DNA of 64,000 nucleotides from Xenophilus sp003671765 (GTDB taxonomy: Bacteria > Pseudomonadota > Gammaproteobacteria > Burkholderiales > Burkholderiaceae_C). Location: positions 3,906,001 to 3,970,000 of the forward strand of contig CP166702.1 in assembly GCA_051414805.1 (NCBI GenBank), written 5' to 3'. A model generated the notes under the pieces. The model ran no database searches and was not told the DNA's origin. It saw only the letters and a list, made by a program, of their open reading frames with translations. Shown piece after piece: positions 25,668 to 36,972 of this stretch. Numbering within the stretch: the first letter of the stretch is position 1; every line of letters begins with the position of its first letter. Made by a program: the position numbers and the translations under genes.

Positions 25668-27112
25668 AGCTCGGGCTGCCGCGCCCCGTGAAGCTGGTGC
25701 TGCTGGCCATCCGCGACCTGATCGCCTCGGCCGGTCCGGTGGTGTTCATCGTCATCGGCGTGCTGGTGGCGGCCTACATCTGGCTCGACCCGCAGCCGCC
25801 GAAGAAGGTGTCGCTGGCCACGGGGCCGGCCGGCAGTGCGTATGCCGAGTTCGGCAAGCGCTATGCCGATGCGTTGAAGGCCAACGGCATCGAGGTGGAG
25901 CTCAAGCCCACCAGCGGCTCGCTCGACAACCTGCGACTGCTGCGCGAGGGCCAGGCCGACGTGGGATTCGTGCGCGGCGGCGCGGCCGACCCGGCGGCCG
26001 ACGAGGAGGCCGGCCTCAGCTCGCTGGGCGCCCTGTTCTTCGAGCCGCTGTGGATCTTCTATCGCACCGATGCACTGCCCGTGCCCGCGCCCGATCCGAA
26101 GGCGCCGAAGCGGCGCCGCGGCGAGCCGCCGCCCGAACCGCCCACGCCCGCGCCCATCACCTCGCTGGCGCAGTTGGAAGGGCTGCGCGTGAACGTCGAC
26201 AAGCCCGGCAGCGGCGTGCCGGAGATCATGGAGAAGATGTTCGCCGCCAACCGGCTCGACGCGTCGAAGCTCAAGCTCTCGCAGCTCGAACAGGCGCCCG
26301 CGACCGAGGCGCTGGAGGCCGGCCTGCTCGACGCCGTGGTGCTGGCCTCGGCACCGCAGTCGCCGCTGGTGCAGCGCCTGCTGCGCACGCCGGGCATCGC
26401 GCTGGTGGACCTGAGCCAGGTCGATGCGTACACGCGCATCTTTCCCTTCTTCTCGTCGGTGAGCCTGCCGCGCGGCATCGTGGACCTGGCCGGCGACGTG
26501 CCGACGCACGACGTGGCCATGCTCGCGGCGACCACCTCGCTGGTCACGCGCGAGGCCACGCACCCCGCGCTGCGCCAGCTCTTCGCGCAGGCGGCACAGA
26601 CCATCCATGGCGGCGCGCACTGGTTCAACCGTGCGCGCGAGTTTCCCAACACCCGCACCAGCGAGCTGCCGGTGAGCGCCGAGGGCGACCGTGCCATCAA
26701 CGGCACGCCGGCCTTCTGGCAGCGCTATTTGCCCTTCTGGGCCAGCAACCTCATCGAGCGCATGTGGCTGGTGATCGGCGGCCTGATCGTGCTGCTGCTG
26801 CCGCTGTCGCGGATCGTGCCGCCGCTCTACACCTTCCGCGTGCGGCGGCGCGTGTTCCGCTGGTACGCGCGGCTGCGCGAGATCGAGGCCAAGGTGGCCT
26901 CGGGCGAAGGCGATCGCAACGAGCTGCTCGACGAGCTGGACGAGCTCGACCGCGTCGCCAACCGGGTGACGGTGCCGCTGTCGTACGCCGAGGAGCTCTA
27001 CGCGCTGCGCAACAACATCCACGCGGTGCGCAAGCGGCTGCTGGCGGCGCGGCCGGCAGGCACAGGCGTCGATGCCCGAGTGGCAACGGCATCCGTGATC
27101 GCCCGATCCTAG
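25664..27112 (+). CDS. TAXI-family solute-binding protein, membrane-tethered
   Basis: 482 aa, longer than ordinary secreted TAXI receptors (about 320). A transmembrane segment near residues 22-45 (SAGPVVFIVIGVLVAAYIWL) anchors the N-terminus. The TAXI domain follows (LATGPAGSAYAEFGKRYADAL, then SGSLDNLRLLREGQADVGFV). A Pro/Arg/Lys-rich loop lies near 145-165. A second membrane segment near 360-385 (MWLVIGGLIVLLLPLSRIV) leads to a charged helical, probably coiled-coil tail. No TRAP permease is nearby, so it may not be a transporter receptor. It overlaps the S58 peptidase gene by 4 bases and is probably co-expressed. Confidence 0.85.
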   Translation: MKLGLPRPVKLVLLAIRDLIASAGPVVFIVIGVLVAAYIWLDPQPPKKVSLATGPAGSAYAEFGKRYADALKANGIEVELKPTSGSLDNLRLLREGQADVGFVRGGAADPAADEEAGLSSLGALFFEPLWIFYRTDALPVPAPDPKAPKRRRGEPPPEPPTPAPITSLAQLEGLRVNVDKPGSGVPEIMEKMFAANRLDASKLKLSQLEQAPATEALEAGLLDAVVLASAPQSPLVQRLLRTPGIALVDLSQVDAYTRIFPFFSSVSLPRGIVDLAGDVPTHDVAMLAATTSLVTREATHPALRQLFAQAAQTIHGGAHWFNRAREFPNTRTSELPVSAEGDRAINGTPAFWQRYLPFWASNLIERMWLVIGGLIVLLLPLSRIVPPLYTFRVRRRVFRWYARLREIEAKVASGEGDRNELLDELDELDRVANRVTVPLSYAEELYALRNNIHAVRKRLLAARPAGTGVDARVATASVIARS

Positions 27113-27138
27113 GCAGGCGCCGCCCCGGCGTGGCGCCC

Positions 27139-27423
27139 TCACCCGCCGCCCGGAGGGACGCGGAAGCCCTCGGTGATGCGCCGCTCGGCGCGCTCCAGTG
27201 CGCACGCGGCCCCCTCGGCGATGTGGCGCAGCCGTCCCCCCATCGCCATCACGAGGCGCCGCAGGCCGGTCGCGCAAGTGGGCGCCGTCGTGGGCACCTG
27301 CGCGCCGGCGGCGTCGACCGGGAACACGCGGGACACCGGCAAGCGCTCAGTCGGTGAGGCGAGGCGCGCTGCCGCTGGCGATGCGCTGGCAGGCAAGGAG
27401 CGAGAAGGAAGGTCTGGTTGCAT
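27139..27423 (-). CDS. Small hypothetical protein
   Basis: 94 aa, no family recognised. The N-terminal half is Ser/Ala/Pro-rich. The C-terminal half (GLRRLVMAMGGRLRHIAEG, CALERAERRITEGFRVPPG) looks helical and basic. Third codon positions are strongly G or C in the second half, as in real genes here. No ribosome site is clear. It is divergent from the LysR gene with an AT-rich gap of 73 bases, so it is a possible LysR target. It could be spurious. Confidence 0.4.
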   Translation of the reverse strand: MQPDLPSRSLPASASPAAARLASPTERLPVSRVFPVDAAGAQVPTTAPTCATGLRRLVMAMGGRLRHIAEGAACALERAERRITEGFRVPPGGG

Positions 27424-27462
27424 GGGACAGCCATGCTCTTGCGCGACCAGACTTCTGTAAAG

Positions 27463-27472
27463 TTGAATTCAA
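27463..27472. promoter_or_regulatory. Palindrome in the LysR/hypothetical-gene promoter gap
   Basis: TTGAATTCAA is a perfect 10-base palindrome in the only AT-rich stretch of the area, 25 bases before the LysR start. LysR regulators often bind such sites between divergent genes. Binding is inferred from position only. Confidence 0.3.
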
Positions 27473-27496
27473 TGACTTCCATCGTCACGATTTCTG

Positions 27497-28384
27497 ATGC
27501 GTAACCTCAATCTCGACCAAGTCCAGACGCTCGTCGCCATCGCGGACCTGGGCACCTTCGCCGCTGCGGCGCAGGCATTGCATCTCGCCCCGCCCACGGT
27601 GAGCCTGCACATCAAGGAACTGGAGTCGCGCATGTCGGCCGCGCTCGTCCTGCGGGGCCGGCGGCATGCCGCGTTGACGCCGGCCGGCGAGGCGCTGGTC
27701 GAGGAAGGACGCAAGCTCCTGTCCGCCGGGGACGAGCTCGTGGACCGGGTGCAACGCCGCGCAAGCGGGCGTGAGGCTCGGGTGAGGATCGGGGTGTCGG
27801 CGGGCGTCAGCACGCGCCTGCTGCCCTTGATGCTCGAGTCGCTGGCGCAACGGCACGCCGGTGTGGAGGTCAAGCTGGAAGCGGTGGGCTCGGCCGAATC
27901 CATGCTGCGGCTGCAGGCCGGCTCGCTGGACATCGCCATCGTGGCCAGCCCCCAGCCTGCCACGGCCCAGGTCCGGGTGGTCCCATGGCGCAACGATCCG
28001 ATGGTCGCATTGCTCCCGGCCTCATGGGACGCGCCCCAGGACGTCACGCCCGAGTGGCTGGCCAGCCGCCGCTGGGCGTCTTTCGGGCCGGCCACGCAGA
28101 TGCACGGCCTCGTCGCCGCCTGGTTCGGGCAGGCAGGCTTCCACCCGCGGCCCTTCCTGACGATGAGCTACCCGGGCGCCCTCAAGAGCCTGGCCCTGGC
28201 CAGCCAGAGTGCCGCCATCCTGCCGCTCGAAGAGGTGGCCGAGCACCAGGACACGCCCGGCGTGCAGGTCCGCCATCTCTCCCCGCCGCTGATGCGCCCC
28301 ATGGCCGTGGCCTCCCGCGCATCGCCGGCAGCAGGCTCGGCCGTGTCCAGCGTGTTGGCCGTGCTGGCCGAGTTCGCCGACTGA
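27497..28384 (+). CDS. LysR-family transcriptional regulator
   Basis: 295 aa, the usual length. The N-terminal HTH is LDQVQTLVAIADLGTFAAAAQALHLAPPTVS (residues 6-36), followed by the linker helix and TPAGEALVEEGRKLL. The effector domain begins ARVRIGVSAGVSTRLLPLML. The divergent neighbour is a small hypothetical protein, and the downstream gene is convergent, so the regulon cannot be read off. The end of the gene abuts repeat copy C. Confidence 0.92.
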   Translation: MRNLNLDQVQTLVAIADLGTFAAAAQALHLAPPTVSLHIKELESRMSAALVLRGRRHAALTPAGEALVEEGRKLLSAGDELVDRVQRRASGREARVRIGVSAGVSTRLLPLMLESLAQRHAGVEVKLEAVGSAESMLRLQAGSLDIAIVASPQPATAQVRVVPWRNDPMVALLPASWDAPQDVTPEWLASRRWASFGPATQMHGLVAAWFGQAGFHPRPFLTMSYPGALKSLALASQSAAILPLEEVAEHQDTPGVQVRHLSPPLMRPMAVASRASPAAGSAVSSVLAVLAEFAD

Positions 28385-28403
28385 CAACAAGGGGCGAATA
28401 CGT

Positions 28404-28452
28404 CTGCAGCGCCCGTCCTGCCTGCGCGCGCCGCTACGAAATCGATAGCAAA
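28404..28452 (-). repeat. Dispersed double-hairpin repeat, copy C (inverted)
   Basis: On the minus strand it reads GCTAT, 7-base loop cgatttc, GTAGC (28449 down to 28433), then a GC-rich arm ending GGGCGCTGCAG. It sits in the 86-base gap between the convergent LysR and PQQ-dehydrogenase genes. The first hairpin is well kept; the second is degenerate. Confidence 0.65.
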
Positions 28453-28469
28453 CGGGAAAAGTACGCGGC

Positions 28470-29780
28470 TCAGCGCTCCAGCCGCAGCAGCTTGCCGTTG
28501 GCGCCATCGGTGAGCAGGTACAGCCAGCCGTCCGGGCCCTGGCGCACGTCGCGGATGCGCTCGCCGCGCCCGGCCAGCAGGCGCTCGCGCGCAACCACCG
28601 CGCTGCCGCTGAGCGTGAGGCGCCACAGGGCCGCGCCGGCCAGCGCGCCGCTGAACAGGCTGCCCTGCCACTCCGGCATCTTGTCGCCGGTGTAGAAGGC
28701 CAGCCCGCTGGGCGCGATCGACGACTTCTGGGTGCCCGGCGTCCAGGCCGAGCCGTCGATCGTCTCCCAGTAGGTGGCGGGCTGCTCCATGCCCGCCTTG
28801 GCCGTGCCCTCGCCGATCTGCGTGGTCGTGCCGTACTCCTGGCCCCAGCTGATGACGGGCCAGCCGTAGTTCAGGCCCGGCAGCGTGCGGTTGACCTCGT
28901 CGCCGCCCTGCGGCCCGTGCTCGCTGGTCCACAGTTCGCCGGTGGTCGGATGCAGCGTCGCGCCCTGCGGGTTGCGGTGGCCGTAGCTCCAGAATTCGGG
29001 CTGTGCGCCGGCCACGCTCCACGTGGGGTTGCCGGGCGCAGGCGCACCGTCGGTGGTGATGCGCGCCACCTTGCCGTTGCCGCGCGTGAGGTCCTGCGCG
29101 AAGCCGCGCTGGCTGTCGATCTGGCGCTCGCCCATCGTCACGAAGAGCGCGCCGCCGCGGTCGAACACCAGGCGCGAGCCATAGTGGCCGCTGCTGCCCG
29201 TGACCTTCGGCGTCTGCCGGTAGATGACGGTGACGTTGGACAGGGTGCGCGTGGCCAGGTCGATTTCCGCCCGCCCGACCGCGGTGCCGTTGGCGCCGCT
29301 GCCGTCGCGCTCGGAGAAGCTGAAATAGATGCGCCGGTTGCTGGCGAAGGCCGGGTCGAGCGCGACATCGAGCAGGCCGCCCTGCCCGCCCGTGTCGACG
29401 GCGGGCACGCAGCACACCGCGTCGGACCCGCCGTTGACCGCGCTGCCGTCTGCATTGCGCAGGCGCAGCTGGCCGCCGCGCTGGGTGACGAGCATGCGGC
29501 CATCGGGCAGGAAGGCCAGGCTCCACGGGTTGACCAGATCGGTGGCCAGCTCGACCACCTTGAGGGGACCGGGCGCGGGCGCGGGCGCGGGCGCAGGTGC
29601 CGGAGCGGGTGCCGGCGACGGTGCGGGCGCGGGTGAGGGCGCAGGGCTTGGTGCCGGTGCCGGCGCGCCTGGCAGCGCCGCGATCGGAAACCCGCCGCCG
29701 CCGCCTCCGCCCCCGCCGCCGCAACCGGCGACCAGCAGGACGAGGCTCCAGCCCCAGGGACGCGCAGCGGCAAGGGTCAT
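28470..29780 (-). CDS. PQQ-dependent sugar dehydrogenase lipoprotein (Asd/YliI type)
   Basis: 436 aa from the ATG at 29780. A lipoprotein signal (LVLLVAGC) leads into ten consecutive glycines, then a long Ala-Pro/Ser-Pro repeat linker (residues about 37-72). The catalytic beta-propeller domain starts LVNPWSLAFLPDGRMLVTQRGG. PQQ/Ca motifs include YSHGHRNPQG-like FWSYGHRNPQGA, TSEHGPQGGDEVN and YGWPVISWGQEYG. The family oxidises aldoses in the periplasm and passes electrons on. The Pro-rich spacer probably spans from the membrane lipid to the enzyme. Both low-complexity tracts are prone to slippage. Confidence 0.9.
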   Translation of the reverse strand: MTLAAARPWGWSLVLLVAGCGGGGGGGGGGFPIAALPGAPAPAPSPAPSPAPAPSPAPAPAPAPAPAPAPGPLKVVELATDLVNPWSLAFLPDGRMLVTQRGGQLRLRNADGSAVNGGSDAVCCVPAVDTGGQGGLLDVALDPAFASNRRIYFSFSERDGSGANGTAVGRAEIDLATRTLSNVTVIYRQTPKVTGSSGHYGSRLVFDRGGALFVTMGERQIDSQRGFAQDLTRGNGKVARITTDGAPAPGNPTWSVAGAQPEFWSYGHRNPQGATLHPTTGELWTSEHGPQGGDEVNRTLPGLNYGWPVISWGQEYGTTTQIGEGTAKAGMEQPATYWETIDGSAWTPGTQKSSIAPSGLAFYTGDKMPEWQGSLFSGALAGAALWRLTLSGSAVVARERLLAGRGERIRDVRQGPDGWLYLLTDGANGKLLRLER

Positions 29781-29892
29781 GCGGTTCTCCGTCGTAGATC
29801 GGCTGCAGTGTGTGCGCGGCGCCCTTCGCTGCCAAGGGCGAGGCCGCAACTCGCGGCGCTGTCCTGCACGGCCGCCAGCACGGGTCGCGGCC

Positions 29893-29923
29893 AAAGAAAA
29901 AAGGCCCGTCGTCGACGGGCCTT
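29893..29923 (-). terminator. Rho-independent terminator after ettA
   Basis: An 8-base stem GGCCCGTC/GACGGGCC with a 3-base loop is flanked on the plus strand by AAAGAAAAAA, which is the U-run of a minus-strand terminator. It lies about 30 bases after the ettA stop. Confidence 0.85.
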
Positions 29924-29952
29924 GCACGGGCAGCGCGCGGTGCGCGGCTTGC

Positions 29953-31614
<1,662 letters not shown>

Positions 31615-31653
31615 GTGTTTTCCAGGTTTCGAAGGATTCGATACGGCGCGATC

Positions 31654-32079
31654 TCAGGCGCCGGCGCCGGCCATCAGGTCGACGAAGGGTTTGCGAGCCT
31701 TCCAACGGTAGGCGCCGAAGTCGCGCTTGTCGGTGGTGAGGATGCGGCCGTGGTTCAGGTGTTCGGCCAGCAGCAAGAGCGATGCGTCGGCCAGGTCCAT
31801 CGGCAGTTTGCGGTATTGGGCCATGAGTTGCGCCATGCGCTGGCCGGCCGCCTGCGGGATGTCCCAGACGTGGATGCTACCCTCCCCGACCTCCGCCACG
31901 AAAGCGGTGGCGGCATCCTGGCCCAGGCGGGCCTGCAGAAGGTAGGTGGTTTCGGTGACCACGGGCCAGGTGGTGATCCAGCCTTCGGCCACGCTGGGCA
32001 GGAAGCCGACGGCACGCGCGTGGTGGGCATCCGAGGCGTCGAGGCAGGCGTAGAAGAAGCCCGAATCCACGATGATCAA
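31654..32079 (-). CDS. PIN-domain toxin (VapC-like RNase)
   Basis: 141 aa with an apparent TTG start at 32079 overlapping the antitoxin stop (TTGA). The four acidic PIN residues are Asp5 (IIVDSGFF), Glu43 (VVTETTYLL), Asp98 (MDLADASLL) and Asp117 (ILTTDKRDFG). VapC proteins cleave tRNA or rRNA when freed from the antitoxin. No ATG exists near this point in the frame, and the antitoxin overlap supports TTG; a weak start would keep toxin below antitoxin. The target RNA is unknown. Confidence 0.82.
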   Translation of the reverse strand: MIIVDSGFFYACLDASDAHHARAVGFLPSVAEGWITTWPVVTETTYLLQARLGQDAATAFVAEVGEGSIHVWDIPQAAGQRMAQLMAQYRKLPMDLADASLLLLAEHLNHGRILTTDKRDFGAYRWKARKPFVDLMAGAGA

Positions 32080-32369
32080 GGCGCCACCTTGCGCGCCAGG
32101 TGCTCGGCCACGACCTCCTTGACCCGTGCCGAGGTGTCTGCCCGGCCGCTGCGGTAGCGGCCCACCAGGGGCGCGAGGTGGCGCAGCACGGGCGCCTGTT
32201 GCGCACGTTGGGCCTGGTAGTAGTGCGCCAGACTGGCGCGCACGACCTCGCTGACACCCAGGCCGGTGGTCGCCGTCAGGTACTCCAGCTGCGCGGTGGC
32301 GTGGGCATCGAGCCGCGCATTGATGCGCGATTCGGTGGCCGAAGCGGGGGAGTTCTTCATGTATGCCAT
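32076..32369 (-). CDS. Ribbon-helix-helix antitoxin of a PIN toxin
   Basis: 97 aa from the ATG at 32369 (or 88 fewer bases of leader effect with the ATG at 32360). The N-terminal part SRINARLDAHATAQLEYLTATTG followed by GVSEVVRASLAHYY is a ribbon-helix-helix DNA-binding fold; the C-terminal half would wrap the toxin. It is coupled to the PIN gene by a 4-base overlap. The upstream region holds a 5-base direct repeat GTATG (32361 and 32371) that could be an autoregulatory operator. Confidence 0.75.
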   Translation of the reverse strand: MAYMKNSPASATESRINARLDAHATAQLEYLTATTGLGVSEVVRASLAHYYQAQRAQQAPVLRHLAPLVGRYRSGRADTSARVKEVVAEHLARKVAP

Positions 32370-32614
32370 TGTATGACAATTGCGTCTGACGAGCTTGCCG
32401 CCCCGCCGGTGGCCGATCGTGCGACAATCGCGACGTTGCCGGGCGCAGTTACCCGCAACACCGGCTTCCTGCCGGGGACGACGGAAACCCTTCCTGGCTC
32501 CCACTCTCCCTCGATTGCATCAGCCTTTGACTGGCCCGGCCGCTCCCAGCGAGCGCACCGCGGCAGGCCGATACCCAAAGAACACCGCGCCGTGCAAGGC
32601 GCTCTTTCATCTCA
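32370..32614. other. Intergenic: toxin-antitoxin promoter and rhlE leader
   Basis: An extended -10-like TGCGACAAT ends at 32428, giving a leader of about 180 bases before rhlE. Just before the rhlE ATG is a hairpin GCGCC, loop gtgcaa, GGCGC followed by TCTTT (about 32588-32607). There is no purine-rich ribosome site. On the minus strand the same gap begins with the antitoxin promoter. No gene is seen. Confidence 0.5.
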
Positions 32615-34366
<1,752 letters not shown>

Positions 34367-34393
34367 GCACGACGCGCACCGCGTCCAGATACG

Positions 34394-34425
34394 GGCCATG
34401 TCCTTCGGGGCATGGCCTTTTTCTT
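34394..34425 (+). terminator. Rho-independent terminator after rhlE
   Basis: GGCCATG and CATGGCC form the stem with an inner CC-TTCG-GG tetraloop (34394-34417), followed by TTTTTCTT. It starts 28 bases after the rhlE stop. Confidence 0.88.
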
Positions 34426-34433
34426 GGCTGCGC

Positions 34434-34879
34434 TCAGCGGTCCAAGTCGCGCACCAGGCCCTTCATCTGGTCGATTTCCTTGCGCTGCGTGGCGATGATG
34501 CCGTCGGCCAGGCGCCGCACGCGCGGGTCGGACAGATGGGCCCGCTCGCTGGTGAGTATGGCGATCGAATGGTGCGGGATCATGCCCTTCATCCACGCCA
34601 CGTCGGCGATGGTGGCCTGGCTGCGCACCAGCCACAGGGCCAGCGCGAACACCACGGCGCTGCCGGCCAGGATCGCGACGTTGACACCGCGCCTCGGATG
34701 CATGTGCCACATGAAGCCCATCATCACGAAGGCCATGGCGGCGCCCATCAGCAGGGCATGTAGGCGCGGGTCTCGCTGAAGAAGACATGGTCGATCGAAT
34801 AGGTGTTCAGATACATGAGCCCGAACATCAGAACGGTCGAGCAAGCGGTCATGGCGGCAAAGCGGGCATAGGCGGGCAT
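34434..34879 (-). pseudogene. DUF305 membrane protein gene broken by a one-base frameshift
   Basis: The 5' frame from the ATG at 34879 reads through MTACSTVLMFGLMYLNTYS and SIDHVFFSETRAYM, then hits a stop after two residues. The next frame continues the family exactly: LLMGAAMAFVMMGFMWHMH, LVRSQATIADVAWMKGM, IPHHSIAILTSERAH. The break is at about 34757, where ATGGCC of relatives appears as ATGCC, a single missing C/G. Corrected, the product would be about 148 aa with three membrane segments and the DUF305 metal-associated helix pair. Either a recent inactivation or a sequencing error. Confidence 0.8.
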
Positions 34880-35169
34880 GGCTTCATCCGGGAGAGACAG
34901 TGATCCGTGACTTGTAGACCTGTCTGCTGCACCACGACGTAGGACGCCCCTTGCGACGTCGTGGCTTCGACGCCGACACCGAGGTTGGCGACCGGACGAT
35001 CGCTCCTACAGAACGCGCGCTGCCGGCCTACTGCAATCGCGCGGCGCCTGCCTAGTGTCGATCCAACGCCCTTGGAGCGCATCATGCATCGACACGCCAC
35101 TCCCATTGCTCGCGGTTGCATAGCGCCGCGCGCGGAGGTCGCGCACGCGATCGTGCGCCGCCCCCGGCC
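34880..35169. other. Intergenic upstream of the ThDP enzyme
   Basis: 290 bases. A 29-codon ORF (35084-35173) begins after a GGAG-like site and its stop overlaps the ATG of the ThDP enzyme gene (ATGA). It may be a coupled leader peptide or chance. I see no repeat or terminator, and no convincing promoter hexamers. Confidence 0.4.
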
Positions 35170-36945
35170 ATGAACGTCAGCGAATTCGTCTGGCAGCGCC
35201 TGGCGCAGTGGGGCCTGCACCGCGCCTACGGCTATCCGGGCGACGGCGCGGGCGGGCTGGACGTGGCCCTCGAGCGTTCGAAGGCGATGTCCTTCGTGCA
35301 GGCGCGGCACGAGGAGATGGCGGCCTTCATGGCCTGTGCGCACGCCAAGTTCACCGGCGAGGTGGGCCTGTGCTTCGCGACCTCGGGCCCGGGTGCGGTG
35401 CACCTGCTCAACGGGCTGTACGACGCCCGCATGGACCATGTGCCGGTGGTGGCGCTGGTCGGCCAGCAGCCGCGTTCCGCCATCGGGGCCAGCTTTCAGC
35501 AGGAGGTCGACCTGGCCGCCCTCTTCAAGGACGTGGCGTCGGAGTTCGTGGGCACGGCCACTTCGCCCGCCCAGGTGCGCCACCTGATCGACCGCGCCGT
35601 GCGCATCGCGGCAGCCCGCCGCACCGTCACCTGCGTGGTGCTGCCGCACGACGTGCAGCAGATGCCCTACGAGGACCCGCCGGTCGCCCACGGCAGCACG
35701 CACACCGGCGTCGGCCACGCGCGCAGTGCGGGGCTGCCCGACGAGCAGGCGCTGATCGAGGCGGCCGCCGTGCTCAACGCCGGCCAGCGCGTGGCGATGC
35801 TGGTCGGCGCCGGCGCGCTGGGCGCGACCGACCTGCTCATCGACGTGGCCGACACGCTGCAGGCCGGCTGCGCCAAGGCCCTGCTGGGCAAGGCGGCGCT
35901 GCCGGACGAGCTGCCCTGGGTGACCGGCTCCATCGGCCTGCTGGGCACCGAGCCGAGCTGGGAGCTGATGCAGTCGTGCGACACGCTGCTGATGGTCGGC
36001 ACGTCCTTCCCCTACAGCGAATTCCTGCCCAAGCCCGGGTCGGCACGCGCGGTGCAGATCGACGTCGACCCGGCCGCGCTGAGCCTGCGCTACCCGACCG
36101 AGGTCAACCTGCTCGGCGCGGCGGTGCCCACGCTGCGTGCCTTGTCGGCGCTGCTGGTGCCGCGTGCGCGCAGTACCTGGCGCGAAGGGATCGAGCGCCA
36201 GGTCGCCGCCTGGTGGCGCACCTTGGAGGCCCGCGCGATGCAGCCGGCCGACCCGCTCAATCCGCAGCGCGTGCTGTGGGAGCTCTCGCCGCGCCTGCCC
36301 GACCGCAGCATCCTGACGGGCGACGCCGGCACTGTGGCGAACTGGTACGCCCGCGACGTGCGCCTGCGGCGCGGCATGATGGGCTCGCTGTCGGGCACGC
36401 TGGCTTCCATGGGCTCGGCCACGCCCTATGCGGTGGCCGCCAAGATGGCCTTCCCGGACCGGCCCGTGATCGCGCTGATCGGCGACGGCGCCATGCAGAT
36501 GAACGGGCTGGGCGAGCTGATCACCATCGCCAAATACTGGCGCGAATGGGCCAGCCCGACCCTGGTGGTGATGGTGCTCAACAACCAGGACCTGGCGCAG
36601 GTGACCTGGGAAGAGCGCATCCAGATGGGCGAAGGCAAGACCCTGAGCACGCAGCAGCTGCCCGACGTGCCCTACCACCGCTTCGCCGAGCTGCTGGGCC
36701 TGCGGGGCCTGTACGTGAGTTCGCCGGAGCAGGTCGGCCCGGCCTGGGACGAGGCGCTGCACGCCGACCGGCCGGTGGTGCTGGAATGCCGCACCGACCC
36801 GAACGTGCCGCCGCTGCCACCGCACATCACGCCCGAGCAGGCGCGCAACTTCCTGGGCATGGCGCGCACCGAGCTCGAGCTCGGGTCGGTGCTGGTGAAC
36901 AGCGCGCGGCAGCTCTTCGCCTCCTTCCTGGGACGACGCCGGTAG
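35170..36945 (+). CDS. Thiamine-diphosphate enzyme of the pyruvate oxidase/acetolactate synthase group
   Basis: 591 aa. The N-terminal Pyr domain has the catalytic Glu in VQARHEEMAAFMACAHAKF (about residue 47) and FATSGPGAVHLLNGLYDA. The central domain is FAD/ADP-like (LVGAGALG). The C-terminal PP domain has the ThDP motif GDGAMQMNGLGELIT ending at NNQD. A catabolic pyruvate oxidase, decarboxylase or related enzyme is likely; no regulatory subunit (ilvN) is adjacent, arguing against acetolactate synthesis for branched amino acids. An in-frame ATG at 35116 is less likely. The next gene follows after 27 bases. Confidence 0.85.
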   Translation: MNVSEFVWQRLAQWGLHRAYGYPGDGAGGLDVALERSKAMSFVQARHEEMAAFMACAHAKFTGEVGLCFATSGPGAVHLLNGLYDARMDHVPVVALVGQQPRSAIGASFQQEVDLAALFKDVASEFVGTATSPAQVRHLIDRAVRIAAARRTVTCVVLPHDVQQMPYEDPPVAHGSTHTGVGHARSAGLPDEQALIEAAAVLNAGQRVAMLVGAGALGATDLLIDVADTLQAGCAKALLGKAALPDELPWVTGSIGLLGTEPSWELMQSCDTLLMVGTSFPYSEFLPKPGSARAVQIDVDPAALSLRYPTEVNLLGAAVPTLRALSALLVPRARSTWREGIERQVAAWWRTLEARAMQPADPLNPQRVLWELSPRLPDRSILTGDAGTVANWYARDVRLRRGMMGSLSGTLASMGSATPYAVAAKMAFPDRPVIALIGDGAMQMNGLGELITIAKYWREWASPTLVVMVLNNQDLAQVTWEERIQMGEGKTLSTQQLPDVPYHRFAELLGLRGLYVSSPEQVGPAWDEALHADRPVVLECRTDPNVPPLPPHITPEQARNFLGMARTELELGSVLVNSARQLFASFLGRRR

Positions 36946-36972
36946 GCCTGCGCGGCGCGGTAGATTGCGGGC

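Noticed and set aside
29560..29680. Ala-Pro tandem codon repeat as a CRISPR-like or minisatellite array
   Set aside because: It is in frame within the PQQ dehydrogenase signal-linker region and has no spacer-repeat structure.
34961..35083. Upstream part of a 70-codon plus-strand frame before the ThDP enzyme
   Set aside because: No ribosome site, no similarity, low-complexity Arg/Pro composition; only the last 29 codons have a plausible start.
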